Assembly (NCBI RefSeq): GCF_014646695.1
Contig: NZ_BMNT01000033.1
Location: 57,763 to 121,762, forward strand
Direction of reading: 5' to 3'
From: Sphaerisporangium melleum
GTDB lineage: Bacteria; Actinomycetota; Actinomycetes; Streptosporangiales; Streptosporangiaceae
Length of the DNA: 64,000 nt
Translations under genes and position numbers: made by a program
Notes under the pieces: generated by a model
Seen by the model: only the letters and a program-made list of their open reading frames with translations
What the model was told of the DNA's origin: nothing
Database searches by the model: none
In this document: piece by piece, positions 23,207 to 31,784 of the stretch
Numbering within the stretch: the stretch's first letter is position 1
Layout of the letters: each line of letters starts with the position of its first letter

Positions 23207-23845
23207 GTGTCACAGCGAAGCTATGAAGACGGGTGTGGCGCCGCTCTGGCCCTGGACGTCATCGGCGAGCGATGGGCCCTGCACGTCGTCCGGGAGCTGA
23301 TCTTCGGCCCGAAGAGGTTCCGTGACCTGCGCAACGCCCTGCCCCAGGCCAGCCAGAACGTGCTCAGCCAGCGCCTGCGCGAGCTGGAGCAGGACGGCGT
23401 GATCCGCCGCGTGGAGGTCGGGCCCCCGGTCAGCGCCCGGGTCTACGAGTTGACCGACAGCGGCCGCGACCTCGAACCGGTGCTGATCTCACTCGCGCGC
23501 TGGGGTGCGCACCGAGCGGGTCCGAAAAGCGCCGAGATGAGCACCGACGCGTTCATGCTGCTGCTCAAGACGCTCTACCGGCCCCCCGCGCATCAGGCGC
23601 CGTCGCTTTCGATCCGGCTGGTGGTCGGCCTGGACGCCTTCGACGTCACGGTGACCCCGTCCGAGGTGGACGTGGTCCGCGGCGCGCGGGCGGCGGTGCA
23701 GGCGACGGTGCGCGCCGACGTCCCCACGCTGTGGGCCCTGATCTTCGCCGACCGGACGGTGGCGTCGGCGGTCGACGCCGGAGACGTGGAACTGACCGGT
23801 GACGGCGAGGCGGCCCAGCAATTCTTCCGCCTTTTCGGCCTCTGA
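23207..23845 (+). CDS. HxlR-family regulator with SCP2 sterol-binding-like domain
   Basis: 212 aa from GTG 23207. Residues 8-100 are an HxlR winged helix: CGAALALDVIGERWALHVVRELIFGPKRFRDL, here seen as a run of the family signature, then LSQRLRELEQDGVIRR. Residues 115-212 resemble the SCP2 ligand domain (FDVTVTPSEVDVVRG; AGDVELTGDGEAAQQFFRLF), a common C-terminal partner. It lacks the N-terminal sensing Cys cluster beyond Cys10, so it may respond to a hydrophobic ligand bound by the SCP2 part. Confidence 0.85.
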   Translation: MSQRSYEDGCGAALALDVIGERWALHVVRELIFGPKRFRDLRNALPQASQNVLSQRLRELEQDGVIRRVEVGPPVSARVYELTDSGRDLEPVLISLARWGAHRAGPKSAEMSTDAFMLLLKTLYRPPAHQAPSLSIRLVVGLDAFDVTVTPSEVDVVRGARAAVQATVRADVPTLWALIFADRTVASAVDAGDVELTGDGEAAQQFFRLFGL

Positions 23846-24225
23846 GACCAGAAGCCGGTGTCGTTGCCGAGCGACTCCCACTCGGCGATCTCGCCGAGCG
23901 TGGACTCCAGCTCGGCACGGACGCCGCGCACCGCGTCCGGGCCCAGCACCGCTCTGCCGACCGGACGTTCAGGGGCGGACGCCACGGAGCACGATGTCGA
24001 GACAGGGCTCGCTCGTCGCGCCCCGCTCGGCGTCCCTCGGCAGCGCCGAGATGCTCGCCGGCGGCCGGTGGTGGTGCGCTCGATGACCATCAAGGAGGCG
24101 GCCCGCGAACACATGATGGACGTGCACGTCACGTTCTCACTCGGCGACCCGTTCGCCGTCGAACTGTGGCAGGCGATCCCCGGAACGCCGCTGGCCACTC
24201 CCGGCACTGGGTGCACGACCACGCC
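23846..24225. other. Non-coding scar, weak gene remnants
   Basis: No intact gene. On the minus strand around 23860-23940 a short frame reads VRAELESTLGEIAEWESLG and resembles the end of a short-chain dehydrogenase. On the plus strand near 24084 a frame starting MTIKEAAREHMMDVHVTF resembles the start of an SsgA-type protein but soon breaks up. Both readings are tentative. Confidence 0.35.
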
Positions 24226-24411
24226 GCGGAAGCAAGCAAACCGGCCGCCCAGAAGAACGCCAACTCCGCGCACGCCAAGCTCCGCGGACCTGGCGAGCGA
24301 GCGAACGCACAGCTGAAGAGCCGGCGGATCCCGCGCAAGCTACGCTGCCGCCCCCTCGCGCAGATCAGCTCGTCAAAGCCATCCTTGTTCTTCAGGCTCA
24401 AAGCAGGATGA
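24226..24411 (+). pseudogene. IS5-type transposase C-terminal remnant with frameshift
   Basis: The frame reads AHAKLRGPGERANAQLKS then RRIPRKLRC, the characteristic C-terminal stretch of IS5-family DDE transposases found in actinomycetes. The expected continuation (QLVKAILVLQ) appears in another frame from 24363, so a frameshift lies near 24350. No N-terminal part or inverted repeats are visible. Confidence 0.75.
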
Positions 24412-24578
24412 AAACGCTCAATTTCAAAGTACTCCTCAAGCGTTACGCAAAGCGTCTCAACAGGCGCCAAGAAGAGAATAGTCGACGCATTGAGACACAA
24501 GCACGAACAGCTGCGTACGGTGAGCCTGCCACCACACTGAAATAATAAAGCCATCAGTTACGAGGAAGCAGCGACCAC

Positions 24579-25613
24579 CTATCTCCCCCTCATGCTTCGC
24601 GGGAGTTCCAGCTCAATAGCCAGCATCCCTCGCACATCGTCGTCAGGGTGGCGGAGCTTATACGAAACATACTGCTGATGACATTGGTCTTGCATTTGCC
24701 TTGAAGGCCTGTCCGGATCCAGTGAAGCCAAAGGCTCAGCACTTATCAGGCTATCCACTGAATGATATGCACCAACCCGCCGCACCTTCGCATAGTGAAT
24801 ATCACGCTGAAACGACAAGCCTACGTACCGCCCCTTCTTGAGGTGCCTAGCCTCAAGAAAGCCAGGAAGCGTGACGATCGTAATTAAACCTTCAACGATA
24901 AGCTGATATCGCCTTGCATCGACCTCGAAGGTCAGTATCATCTCCGGCTTTCGGCCGAGAGGAAGTGGATCACCACTCGCCGGCCCACTTACCTCGCTCC
25001 GCCCTACCTGCTGCCGAACGTGCCGACGAGCCCATTCAAGACTCGTCCTAGTAAGCTCGCCGGGAGATGCGTCAGAGCTTGGAGACTTTTCATGGACCGA
25101 CAGATCTACGTCGTAACCATCCTTACGCTGCGTAAAAAGTCTGTCGCGCATCTCTTCTCTATTACGCAAGGCGTATCCCCATCGCTTGAGCGCAACGCCC
25201 CACTCCTCCCAGGCTCCGGATATCTTCTCCGGATCGACGCCACCTCCGGCTTCGACATATGCGGCAAACAGGAGGTCGACCACCTTTCGACATTCGGCTA
25301 GCCAAGACTTAGCGCGGTCCAGTTGACGCGACTCCGGCAGTTCGCCGAGCGTGTCGGCTTCACGCAGAAAGGAGGTCAGATCGAGCGTTGTTTCGACTTC
25401 GGCGAGATAGATGATCGAACGAATGAACTCCTGAAGGTCGACATACCATTGCTCTCTGCATAGTCGTACTTCAAAGAACTGCCTGCCATGGGCAACGTGA
25501 TCATTGCGTGCCTGCCGATACCGGGCAGAGGAAAGACGCATTTCGTACAGCGCCGCCTTGAATTCTCTTCGGGCAGCGCCACGCTCGCGTGGGTCCCACA
25601 GCGCTTGCTCCAT
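24579..25613 (-). CDS. Hypothetical protein, lower-GC island gene
   Basis: 344 aa, not recognised. N-terminal half is mostly helical with many charged residues (ARREFKAALYEMRLSSARYRQARNDHVA appears as one long helix); the C-terminal half has strands (MILTFEVDARRYQLIVEG, GRYVGLSFQRDIHYAKVRRV). No signal peptide or membrane segment. Its base composition is clearly lower in GC than every neighbour and its codons use A/T in third positions, so it was probably acquired recently. It lies between an IS5 remnant and an integrase remnant next to a tRNA gene, which supports arrival on an integrated element. Confidence 0.65.
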   Translation of the reverse strand: MEQALWDPRERGAARREFKAALYEMRLSSARYRQARNDHVAHGRQFFEVRLCREQWYVDLQEFIRSIIYLAEVETTLDLTSFLREADTLGELPESRQLDRAKSWLAECRKVVDLLFAAYVEAGGGVDPEKISGAWEEWGVALKRWGYALRNREEMRDRLFTQRKDGYDVDLSVHEKSPSSDASPGELTRTSLEWARRHVRQQVGRSEVSGPASGDPLPLGRKPEMILTFEVDARRYQLIVEGLITIVTLPGFLEARHLKKGRYVGLSFQRDIHYAKVRRVGAYHSVDSLISAEPLASLDPDRPSRQMQDQCHQQYVSYKLRHPDDDVRGMLAIELELPRSMRGR

Positions 25614-25763
25614 AGCTGTCGATCGTAGCGTTACCGAGTGGCCCTGTGCTGCGCCTTAGTACGACAATCGACATCCGCTAGCGGAGCTGGATATATGCGC
25701 GGCCAGGCGGGCGAGAGGCTGGAACGAGCAGTGGCGGCGCAGGTGGCTTCTCCCTTGGCCTGA

Positions 25764-25937
25764 CGACCCCTGCGAAATGCCGCCCTGTCTACGTGGTTCA
25801 ACGCCGCGGTGAACGCCACCGAGGTGGCCGCCCACGCCGGCAACGACGTGAAGGTACTCACGGAGCGCTAAGCCAAGTGCCTCTACGGCCGTCAAGAGCA
25901 GGCCAACCGCCGCATAGAGGCCGCTTTGCCCCTGTGA
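25764..25937 (+). pseudogene. Tyrosine recombinase (integrase) C-terminal remnant with stop at the catalytic Tyr
   Basis: One frame reads RPLRNAALSTWFNAAVNA, then TEVAAHAGNDVKVLTER, stop, AKCLYGRQEQANRRIEAAL, stop. It matches the end of actinomycete ICE/phage integrases (RHAAVS...AGHSV.VLL..YAKC.DG). The TAA at 25869-25871 stands where the nucleophile Tyr codon (TAC) belongs, and the box II His is Asn. The frame is broken upstream of 25764. The enzyme is dead. It ends 120 bp from a tRNA-Arg gene, the expected integration site. Confidence 0.8.
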
Positions 25938-26056
25938 GACTGGTCCACAACCAGTGAGCATCAATGAGAACGGGCGGGACTCCCTGAGACTGGAGGCCCG
26001 CCCGCTTCTTCGTTGTTCGCCCTGATCAGTGGCCGAAACCGCTGGTCAAGATCGTG

Positions 26057-26128
26057 TGCCCCCTGCAAGATTCGAACTTGCGCTCCCGGCTCCGGAGGCC
26101 GGTGCTCTATCCCCTGAGCTAAGGGGGC
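26057..26128 (-). tRNA. tRNA-Arg (anticodon CCG)
   Basis: 72 nt on the minus strand. Acceptor stem GCCCCCT/AGGGGGC, discriminator A, T-loop GTTCGAATC, D-arm AGCTCAGGGGATAGAGC, anticodon stem CCGGC/GCCGG around loop CTCCGGA, giving anticodon CCG for codon CGG. CCA is not encoded. The 3' end faces the integrase remnant, as expected for an attachment site. Confidence 0.95.
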
Positions 26129-26415
26129 TCAACGAGTCGTAAGGCTACCAGCTTTCGGAGGTCTTCCGTTACTCGGAACCCGATCAACGCCTGAACGGGG
26201 TGATCAGGCTCCCGCGCCGCTGGGCGCCGTTCACACTCACACCGGACGATCACCTGGTCAGCGCGCCCCCGATGGTCACGTCGTGGCCTTGGCCGAAGCC
26301 ATCGGGGTTGGCTGTGGGCCGCCCCCTCGGCCCACTGCTCGGTCGTTCCGATGGTCCTCCGGACGATGGCCGTGACGGCTGACCCGATGGATGACCCGAC
26401 GATCGAGCCGGGATC

Positions 26416-27435
26416 TCATGAGGCGGGACGGATGGCTCCTCGGTAGCGGGAGCGGTAGTAGGTGGAGTGGGCGAAGTCGACCTTTCGCACCACGTCACCA
26501 GACTTGGGCGCGTGGACCATCATCCCGTCTTCGAGGTAGAGGCCGACGTGGGTCGGGTCGCCGGTGCCGCCACCGAAGAAGACGAGATCGCCCTGGCGCA
26601 GCTGCGAGAAGGGAATCCTCTTCCCCTTGGTGAACTGGCTGCCCGTGTAGTGCGGCAGGCTGACGCCGGCGCGCGACCAGGCGTAGAGGGCGAGGCCGGA
26701 GCAGTCGAAGCCGCCGCGCGTCGCCCCGGCCTTCGACCCGCCGCCCCAGACGTACGGGGTGCCGATCTGCCGCACGGCGACCTTGGCCGCGATGGCTCCC
26801 GCGGTGAGCTTGCGCGAGCGGGAGGAGGTGATCGGCCCGCGCTTGGTCGCCGGTCGCCTGCTCGCGTGCCGCTCACCGGCGGGCCGCGAGCGTTGTCGCC
26901 CGCTCGGTGGCCTGCGCCGTGACTCGCTCGGGCGGCGATCGCGCGCCGCAGGGGTCAGGGCCGCGTGCCCGTTCCGGTCCGAGCTGCCCGTGCCTGCCGT
27001 CAAGTCACGACCCGGCCTGCCCGGGAGAAGCCGGTGCGGCAGTCCCTCCTCGGCGACCAGGACACGGACCTGTCGGCTCGCGACTTCGCTGGAGGAATCC
27101 GGTCGGCTCATCGCTTCGTCCCGGGCATGGGCCGGACGGCTCGCACCGCCGTAGAGGTCGTAGAGAGGGAGGGCCTCGCGCAGCGCGTCGCGGAGCGCTG
27201 GAGACCCGTGGGGAGTGGTCGCCGGCTGGTGGACGCGCTGGGGGGTGTCGCGGTCGCCGCGCGTCGCGCCGGCCGCGGAAAGCAGGTCGCGAACGGGTGT
27301 GGCCGGGATGGGCAGGCTCCACAACCGGGCGCCCGGCGAGCCGTACGGGTCGATCTGCCGGTGCTGCGGCCAGGCCACGCTCCCGGACAGGGCCGCTCCG
27401 GTGACGAGGACGGTGGTGACGAGCGTCGTGATCAT
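26416..27435 (-). CDS. NlpC/P60-family cell-wall peptidase
   Basis: About 339 aa from ATG 27435 with AAGGAG upstream; a longer frame begins at 27522 but lacks a signal. The start MITTLVTTVLVTGAALSGSVA gives a weak secretion signal. A long Arg/Pro/Ser-rich linker follows. The C-terminal ~120 residues are the NlpC/P60 domain: catalytic Cys in GGFDCSGLALYAWSRAG, then QGDLVFFGGG, His in PTHVGLYLEDGMMVHAPKSG. Such enzymes cut the gamma-D-Glu/diamino-acid bond of peptidoglycan stem peptides. No LysM or SH3 anchor is visible; the basic linker may bind the wall. Confidence 0.85.
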   Translation of the reverse strand: MITTLVTTVLVTGAALSGSVAWPQHRQIDPYGSPGARLWSLPIPATPVRDLLSAAGATRGDRDTPQRVHQPATTPHGSPALRDALREALPLYDLYGGASRPAHARDEAMSRPDSSSEVASRQVRVLVAEEGLPHRLLPGRPGRDLTAGTGSSDRNGHAALTPAARDRRPSESRRRPPSGRQRSRPAGERHASRRPATKRGPITSSRSRKLTAGAIAAKVAVRQIGTPYVWGGGSKAGATRGGFDCSGLALYAWSRAGVSLPHYTGSQFTKGKRIPFSQLRQGDLVFFGGGTGDPTHVGLYLEDGMMVHAPKSGDVVRKVDFAHSTYYRSRYRGAIRPAS

Positions 27436-27860
27436 GAATGGCTCCTTGGCTCGTGGGGAATCGAGGCCAGGATCATTCGGGCGGCACGGCGGCCAGAGCG
27501 GCGAATGCCGTTCTGTGGACAAGGCCGCAGCGGCTGGGACGACGTGACGGCAGCGGCAGGCTCGTTGACCTGCGGAAAGCAGGAGATGTCACGCTTGTTC
27601 TGATAGCGGGCTGTGGATTAAGGCCAGCGCTCAGCCCGGGGAAGCAGTCTCCCCTTCCCGGCACCGACGCCTCGGTCGCCGTGCCGGGCTGGGGCGGTGG
27701 CGGGCGTTGGCGATGGCCGAGGGGACGGGTATCCCCCCTTGTGGTCTGTTGAAGTCCGCGGTGGTGGTGCTCAGGCGCGAACAGGGCCGGGCACGGGTGG
27801 TGGGGGACGAGTTCCGGGAAAACCTCGCGCAAGCGGCGTACAAGGGTTAGCCTCGCGGCC
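27436..27860. other. Divergent intergenic region with a strong hairpin
   Basis: No gene seen. A hairpin CCCGGCAC (27657-27664)/GTGCCGGG (27681-27688), with inner CGAC/GTCG pairs, lies midway between the peptidase and the response-regulator genes. Its role is unclear. I looked for a c-di-AMP (ydaO-type) riboswitch before the peptidase gene and did not find the conserved parts. Confidence 0.4.
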
Positions 27861-28268
27861 GTGGACGAGGTTCTGGGACGCGTGCTGGTCGTGGACGACG
27901 ACGAGGTTATCCGGCAGTTGATCGCCGTGAATCTCAGCCTGGAGGGCTTCCAGGTGGAGACGGCGACCGACGGGCAGGACTGTCTCGACCGGGTGACATC
28001 GGTGCGGCCCGACGTGATCACGCTGGACGTGATGATGCCGCGCCTGGACGGCTGGATGACGGCCGCCAAGCTGCGTGCCGACGAGAGCCTGAACCACATC
28101 AAGATCATGATGATCACGGCGAGAGCCCAGGAAGAGGACAAGAAGCGCGGCCTCGGCATCGGCGTGGACGCCTACCTCACCAAGCCGTTCGACCCGGCCG
28201 AGTTGATCCAGATGGTGCGCGACCTCGTACTCACCGGCGCCACAGCCGAGGACCCGGGCAAGGAATAG
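27861..28268 (+). CDS. Single-domain response regulator (REC only)
   Basis: 135 aa from GTG 27861. A complete receiver: acidic pair in VLVVDDDEVI, phospho-acceptor Asp in VITLDVMMPRLDGW, Thr in MMITARA, Lys in YLTKPFDPAEL. No output domain follows (tail ATAEDPGKE). Such proteins relay phosphate or act by protein contact. No histidine kinase is adjacent; the next gene is a LAL regulator in convergent orientation. Confidence 0.88.
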   Translation: MDEVLGRVLVVDDDEVIRQLIAVNLSLEGFQVETATDGQDCLDRVTSVRPDVITLDVMMPRLDGWMTAAKLRADESLNHIKIMMITARAQEEDKKRGLGIGVDAYLTKPFDPAELIQMVRDLVLTGATAEDPGKE

Positions 28269-28370
28269 TGCCACTGATGGGGTGGTGACGGAGGGCCCGC
28301 TGTGTGGTGGGCCGTTCGCCGTGTGGCCGTGCACGTTCGGCCGCGGGCGGACGGGATTTTCTGCGAGCGG

Positions 28371-31300
28371 TCAGGGCAGCAGGTCGTGCTGGTGGGCGTA
28401 GGCCGCGGCCTGGGTGCGGGAGGAGACACCCAGCTTGGCCAGGATGTTGGACACGTGAACGCTCACCGTCTTGTGCGCGATGAACAGCCGCTCCGCGATC
28501 TCACGGTTGGACAGGCCGGTGGCGACGAGGGCGAGGACCTCCCGTTCACGGCCGGTGAGCGCGATCTGGGGCCGGTCGTCCGAGGCGGTGCCGGGCGTGC
28601 CCGGCGAGGAGGGTGTCGCCTCGGAGTGAACGGCCGGGCGGCTCTGGGATGAGGAGGGGAACCTGGCCCTGCGGCCGAGGTCGGCCAGGGCATGCCGGAG
28701 CGGCGCGGCACCGAGTGTCTCGGCCGTGATCATGGCCTCGCGCCAGTGTTCGAACGCCTCGTCACGCTCACCGGCGATCAGCAGCGCCTCCGCGAGGCGC
28801 CACCGGGACCGCGCGACCTCGTAGACCGAGCCGAAGTCGAACGCCTCGACCACCCGGCGCCACGCCACGGGGTCGGCCGTGCCGTTGACGCGCAGCCATT
28901 CGGCCTCGGCCCTGGCCAGCCATGCCTGCCCCTCGATGCCCACCGGCCCCCGGGTGCCGGACCCGGGCCCGAGCGTCGCCGCGTCACGAGCCCGTCGCAG
29001 CAGGTCGTCGGCCCTCGCCCGGATGCCGGCAGGCGCCGGGCCCTCCACGTGCGCCATGACATCAGCTGGGGAGGTCGTGGCGGGCGGTGCCGAGCTCGTG
29101 GCTCGTGCCAGGTCGGTACGCCGCGCTGAAGCGTGAACACGCGCCGGATCATCGGCTCGCGCCGGTTCCGCGACGCGAAGCGGTTCCGCAGGAGGCACCA
29201 GGTCCGCAGGACGTGCCGGGTCCGCAGGAGGCACCAGGTCCGCCGCAGGACGTGCCGGGTCCACAGGACTTACCAGGTCCGCAGGACGTGCCGGTTGCGC
29301 AGGACGTGCCGGGTCGGCGGAACGCGTCGGCTCGGTGGGATATCCGGGCTCGACGGTGGGGCGCTGGGAGGTCCGCGCGAGGTCGGCCAGCGCCCACAGG
29401 GCGGTGGCGCAGATGCGGATCAGGGCCGGGTCGAAGGGCTCAAGGGCTTCGACCACGGCGTCCAGATGCTCGGTCGCGGCTCGCGGGTCGCCGTTCCACA
29501 GGGCGTGCTCGGCGGCCAGGCCGCGCGCGATGTAGGTGACCAGCGAGTCGTTCCAGAACGGCCGCAGCCAGGCCAGGCGCTCCTCGACGACGGCGTCGCC
29601 GCGCGCGACCTCGAGGAACAGGGCGTAGCCGGAGAGCCGCGCCTCGCCCAGCCTGCCCACCCGTACGGCGAACGCCGCGGTCAGCTCGCCCGCCTCGCGC
29701 CACTCTCCGGCGGTGTAGTGGATGAGAAACTTCAAGAAGCGCAGGTCGGTGCCGTACACGCTCCAGGTCAGGCCGGTCTCACGCGCCAGCTCAATGCCCC
29801 GGTCGGCGGTGGATGCCGCGTCGGCGAGACGGCCCTGGTCGTACTGCACCCGTGCGAGGCTGTAGAGGGCGCGCAGGTCGACCGAGAGGTCGCCCGACCG
29901 GATGTCCGCGGCGACGGCCAGCAGTTCCTCCGCACGGGGCAGGTCGCCGGCGATGTCGGCCACGACGGCGAGGGTGATCAGCGCGCTGGACTCCGCCTCG
30001 CGGATGCCGGACTCGCGGGCGGTGGCGAGTGCCCGTTCTGCCAGGGCTTCGCCCTCGGCGTGCAGGGGTGTCCAGATCAGCGTCCGTGCGTACGTGGCGA
30101 GCGCCCTGGCCAGGTCTGGAAGGGCGCCCAGGGCTCGGCCTTCGTGGACCGCGGGCGAGTGGACGCCCTCGCCCGGCCCGCCGGAGGCGACGGCCTCCGT
30201 GGCGAGGTGAACGGCCGTCTTGGCGGCCTCGGTGGCCGCGGCGTCCTCACCGGCGTCGATGAGGTAGTACGCGAGGCGTTCCCACACCTCGGAGGTCGGC
30301 CGCTCGGTGGTGAGGACCTCGCGCAGCTGGGCGATCGCGCGGTGGGTGTCACCGCTCTCCTCGGCGGCCGCGGCGGTCAGCAGTGCCAGCCGCGGCCGGT
30401 CGATGCCCGCGACCTTCTCGGCGCCCGTGACGCGGTGCCACAGCGCGAGGGCCTGGTCGTAGTGGCCGTGCGCCTCGACGGGTGCGCCCAGGCGGTCGGC
30501 GCGCAGCCCCGCCGCCACCGACGCCGCGAGCGCACCGGGCAGGTCGTGACCGGCGAGATGGTGGTAGGCCAGCTCGGCGGGCGAGTCGAGCAGCGAGGCG
30601 AACCGGTTGTGCAGCCGCACGCGCTCGCCCGGCAGCAGGTCGGCGTACACGGCCTCCTGCAGCAGGGCGTGCCGGAAGGCGTAGCCGTGCCCGCCGTCGG
30701 GCAGCAGCAGACCACGGGAGGCGATCTCGCGGAGTGACTCCTCCAGCTCGATGTCGCGCAGGCCGGAGACCTCCCGGAGCAGGTGGTGGTCGACGCGCCG
30801 CCCGGCGACCGCGGCGGCGCGCAACACCTGCTGGGCGGGCTCGGACAGACGTTCGACGCGAGCGAGGAGGAGGTTGGCCACGTTGTACGGGAGGCCCTCG
30901 ACGGCCAGCAGCTCCTCGGCGTAGAACGGGTTGCCCTCGGCGCGTTCGATGATGTCGCCGATCACCCGGGCGTCGCCGCCGCCGAGGGCCACGAGGTGGT
31001 CGGCCATGGCCGTGGTGCCGAGCGGGCCCAGCACGACTGAGGTCACCGCGGGGAGGCGTTGCATCTCGGCGAGCAGGGGACGGAGCGGGTGCCGCCGATG
31101 GAGGTCGTCGGTGCGGTAGGTGCAGATGAGGCAGACCCGCTCGCGCTGCACCATGCGGCTGAGGAAGACCAGCAGGTCGCGGGTGGAGCGGTCGGCCCAG
31201 TGCAGGTCTTCCAGCACAAGGGCGAGGGGCCTCGCGGCGGACACCTCGGCGAGGAGCCCGAGCATCGACCCGAACAGCTGCTGCTGGGCGAGGCCCGAAG

Positions 31301-31700
31301 CGGCCTCGGGCGAGGCGTCGAGCGCCGCGCCGGGCACCAGCCGGCGCAGCATGGGGCGGGCCTCGATGGCCTGCCACAGCTCGGGGTCGCCGGACGCGCC
31401 GCGCAGCGCATCGGCGAGCGGGAGGTAGGACAGGGTGTCACCGAGCTCGGCGCACTGCCCGGTGAGCACGGCGAAACCCCGGGCGCGCGCCTGCTCGGCC
31501 AGCTCGCGCACCAGACGGGTCTTGCCGATGCCCGCGTCGCCGCCCACGACCGCCACTCCGGGCCGCCCGCCGGCCGCGGCGTCGAGCACGGCGATCAGCC
31601 GGTCGAGCTCAGCGCGTCGACCGACAAGAGCACTCGCCGCTTCCCGCCCCGTCACGTCCGCGAGTATCGCACGATGCTCCGACAGGACCGGCTCGTACAT
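28371..31700 (-). CDS. LuxR-family large ATP-binding (LAL) transcriptional regulator
   Basis: 1109 aa. N-terminal AAA ATPase with LVGRRAELDRL, Walker A GGDAGIGKTRL near residue 55 and Walker B LALVLEDLHWAD; long helical TPR-like middle; C-terminal LuxR HTH (LTGREREVLALVATGLSNRE, then HKTVSVHVSNILAKLGV). Unusual insertion at about residues 830-900: Pro/Ala/Asp repeats such as DPARPADLVPPADPARPADL. LAL proteins activate secondary-metabolite or sugar-use operons on binding ATP and an inducer. It stands alone, with the GH81 gene upstream on the same strand. Confidence 0.9.
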   Translation of the reverse strand: MYEPVLSEHRAILADVTGREAASALVGRRAELDRLIAVLDAAAGGRPGVAVVGGDAGIGKTRLVRELAEQARARGFAVLTGQCAELGDTLSYLPLADALRGASGDPELWQAIEARPMLRRLVPGAALDASPEAASGLAQQQLFGSMLGLLAEVSAARPLALVLEDLHWADRSTRDLLVFLSRMVQRERVCLICTYRTDDLHRRHPLRPLLAEMQRLPAVTSVVLGPLGTTAMADHLVALGGGDARVIGDIIERAEGNPFYAEELLAVEGLPYNVANLLLARVERLSEPAQQVLRAAAVAGRRVDHHLLREVSGLRDIELEESLREIASRGLLLPDGGHGYAFRHALLQEAVYADLLPGERVRLHNRFASLLDSPAELAYHHLAGHDLPGALAASVAAGLRADRLGAPVEAHGHYDQALALWHRVTGAEKVAGIDRPRLALLTAAAAEESGDTHRAIAQLREVLTTERPTSEVWERLAYYLIDAGEDAAATEAAKTAVHLATEAVASGGPGEGVHSPAVHEGRALGALPDLARALATYARTLIWTPLHAEGEALAERALATARESGIREAESSALITLAVVADIAGDLPRAEELLAVAADIRSGDLSVDLRALYSLARVQYDQGRLADAASTADRGIELARETGLTWSVYGTDLRFLKFLIHYTAGEWREAGELTAAFAVRVGRLGEARLSGYALFLEVARGDAVVEERLAWLRPFWNDSLVTYIARGLAAEHALWNGDPRAATEHLDAVVEALEPFDPALIRICATALWALADLARTSQRPTVEPGYPTEPTRSADPARPAQPARPADLVSPVDPARPAADLVPPADPARPADLVPPAEPLRVAEPARADDPARVHASARRTDLARATSSAPPATTSPADVMAHVEGPAPAGIRARADDLLRRARDAATLGPGSGTRGPVGIEGQAWLARAEAEWLRVNGTADPVAWRRVVEAFDFGSVYEVARSRWRLAEALLIAGERDEAFEHWREAMITAETLGAAPLRHALADLGRRARFPSSSQSRPAVHSEATPSSPGTPGTASDDRPQIALTGREREVLALVATGLSNREIAERLFIAHKTVSVHVSNILAKLGVSSRTQAAAYAHQHDLLP

Positions 31701-31784
31701 CTGGAGGGCGGATTCCGCGGAGTGCGCGATGACCGTCGCGGGTCCCCGGGAGGCGGAGCCGGGGACCCGCGACGGTGGTGCGGA

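Noticed and set aside
23593..24273. Minus-strand 226-codon frame as a real gene
   Set aside because: It overlaps the HxlR gene end and a transposase remnant; only a short stretch resembles a dehydrogenase tail, so it is at best a remnant.
27436..27860. Possible c-di-AMP (ydaO-type) riboswitch upstream of the NlpC/P60 gene
   Set aside because: Such riboswitches often precede cell-wall hydrolases in actinomycetes, but the conserved pieces of that RNA are not visible on the minus strand here; only a simple hairpin is present.
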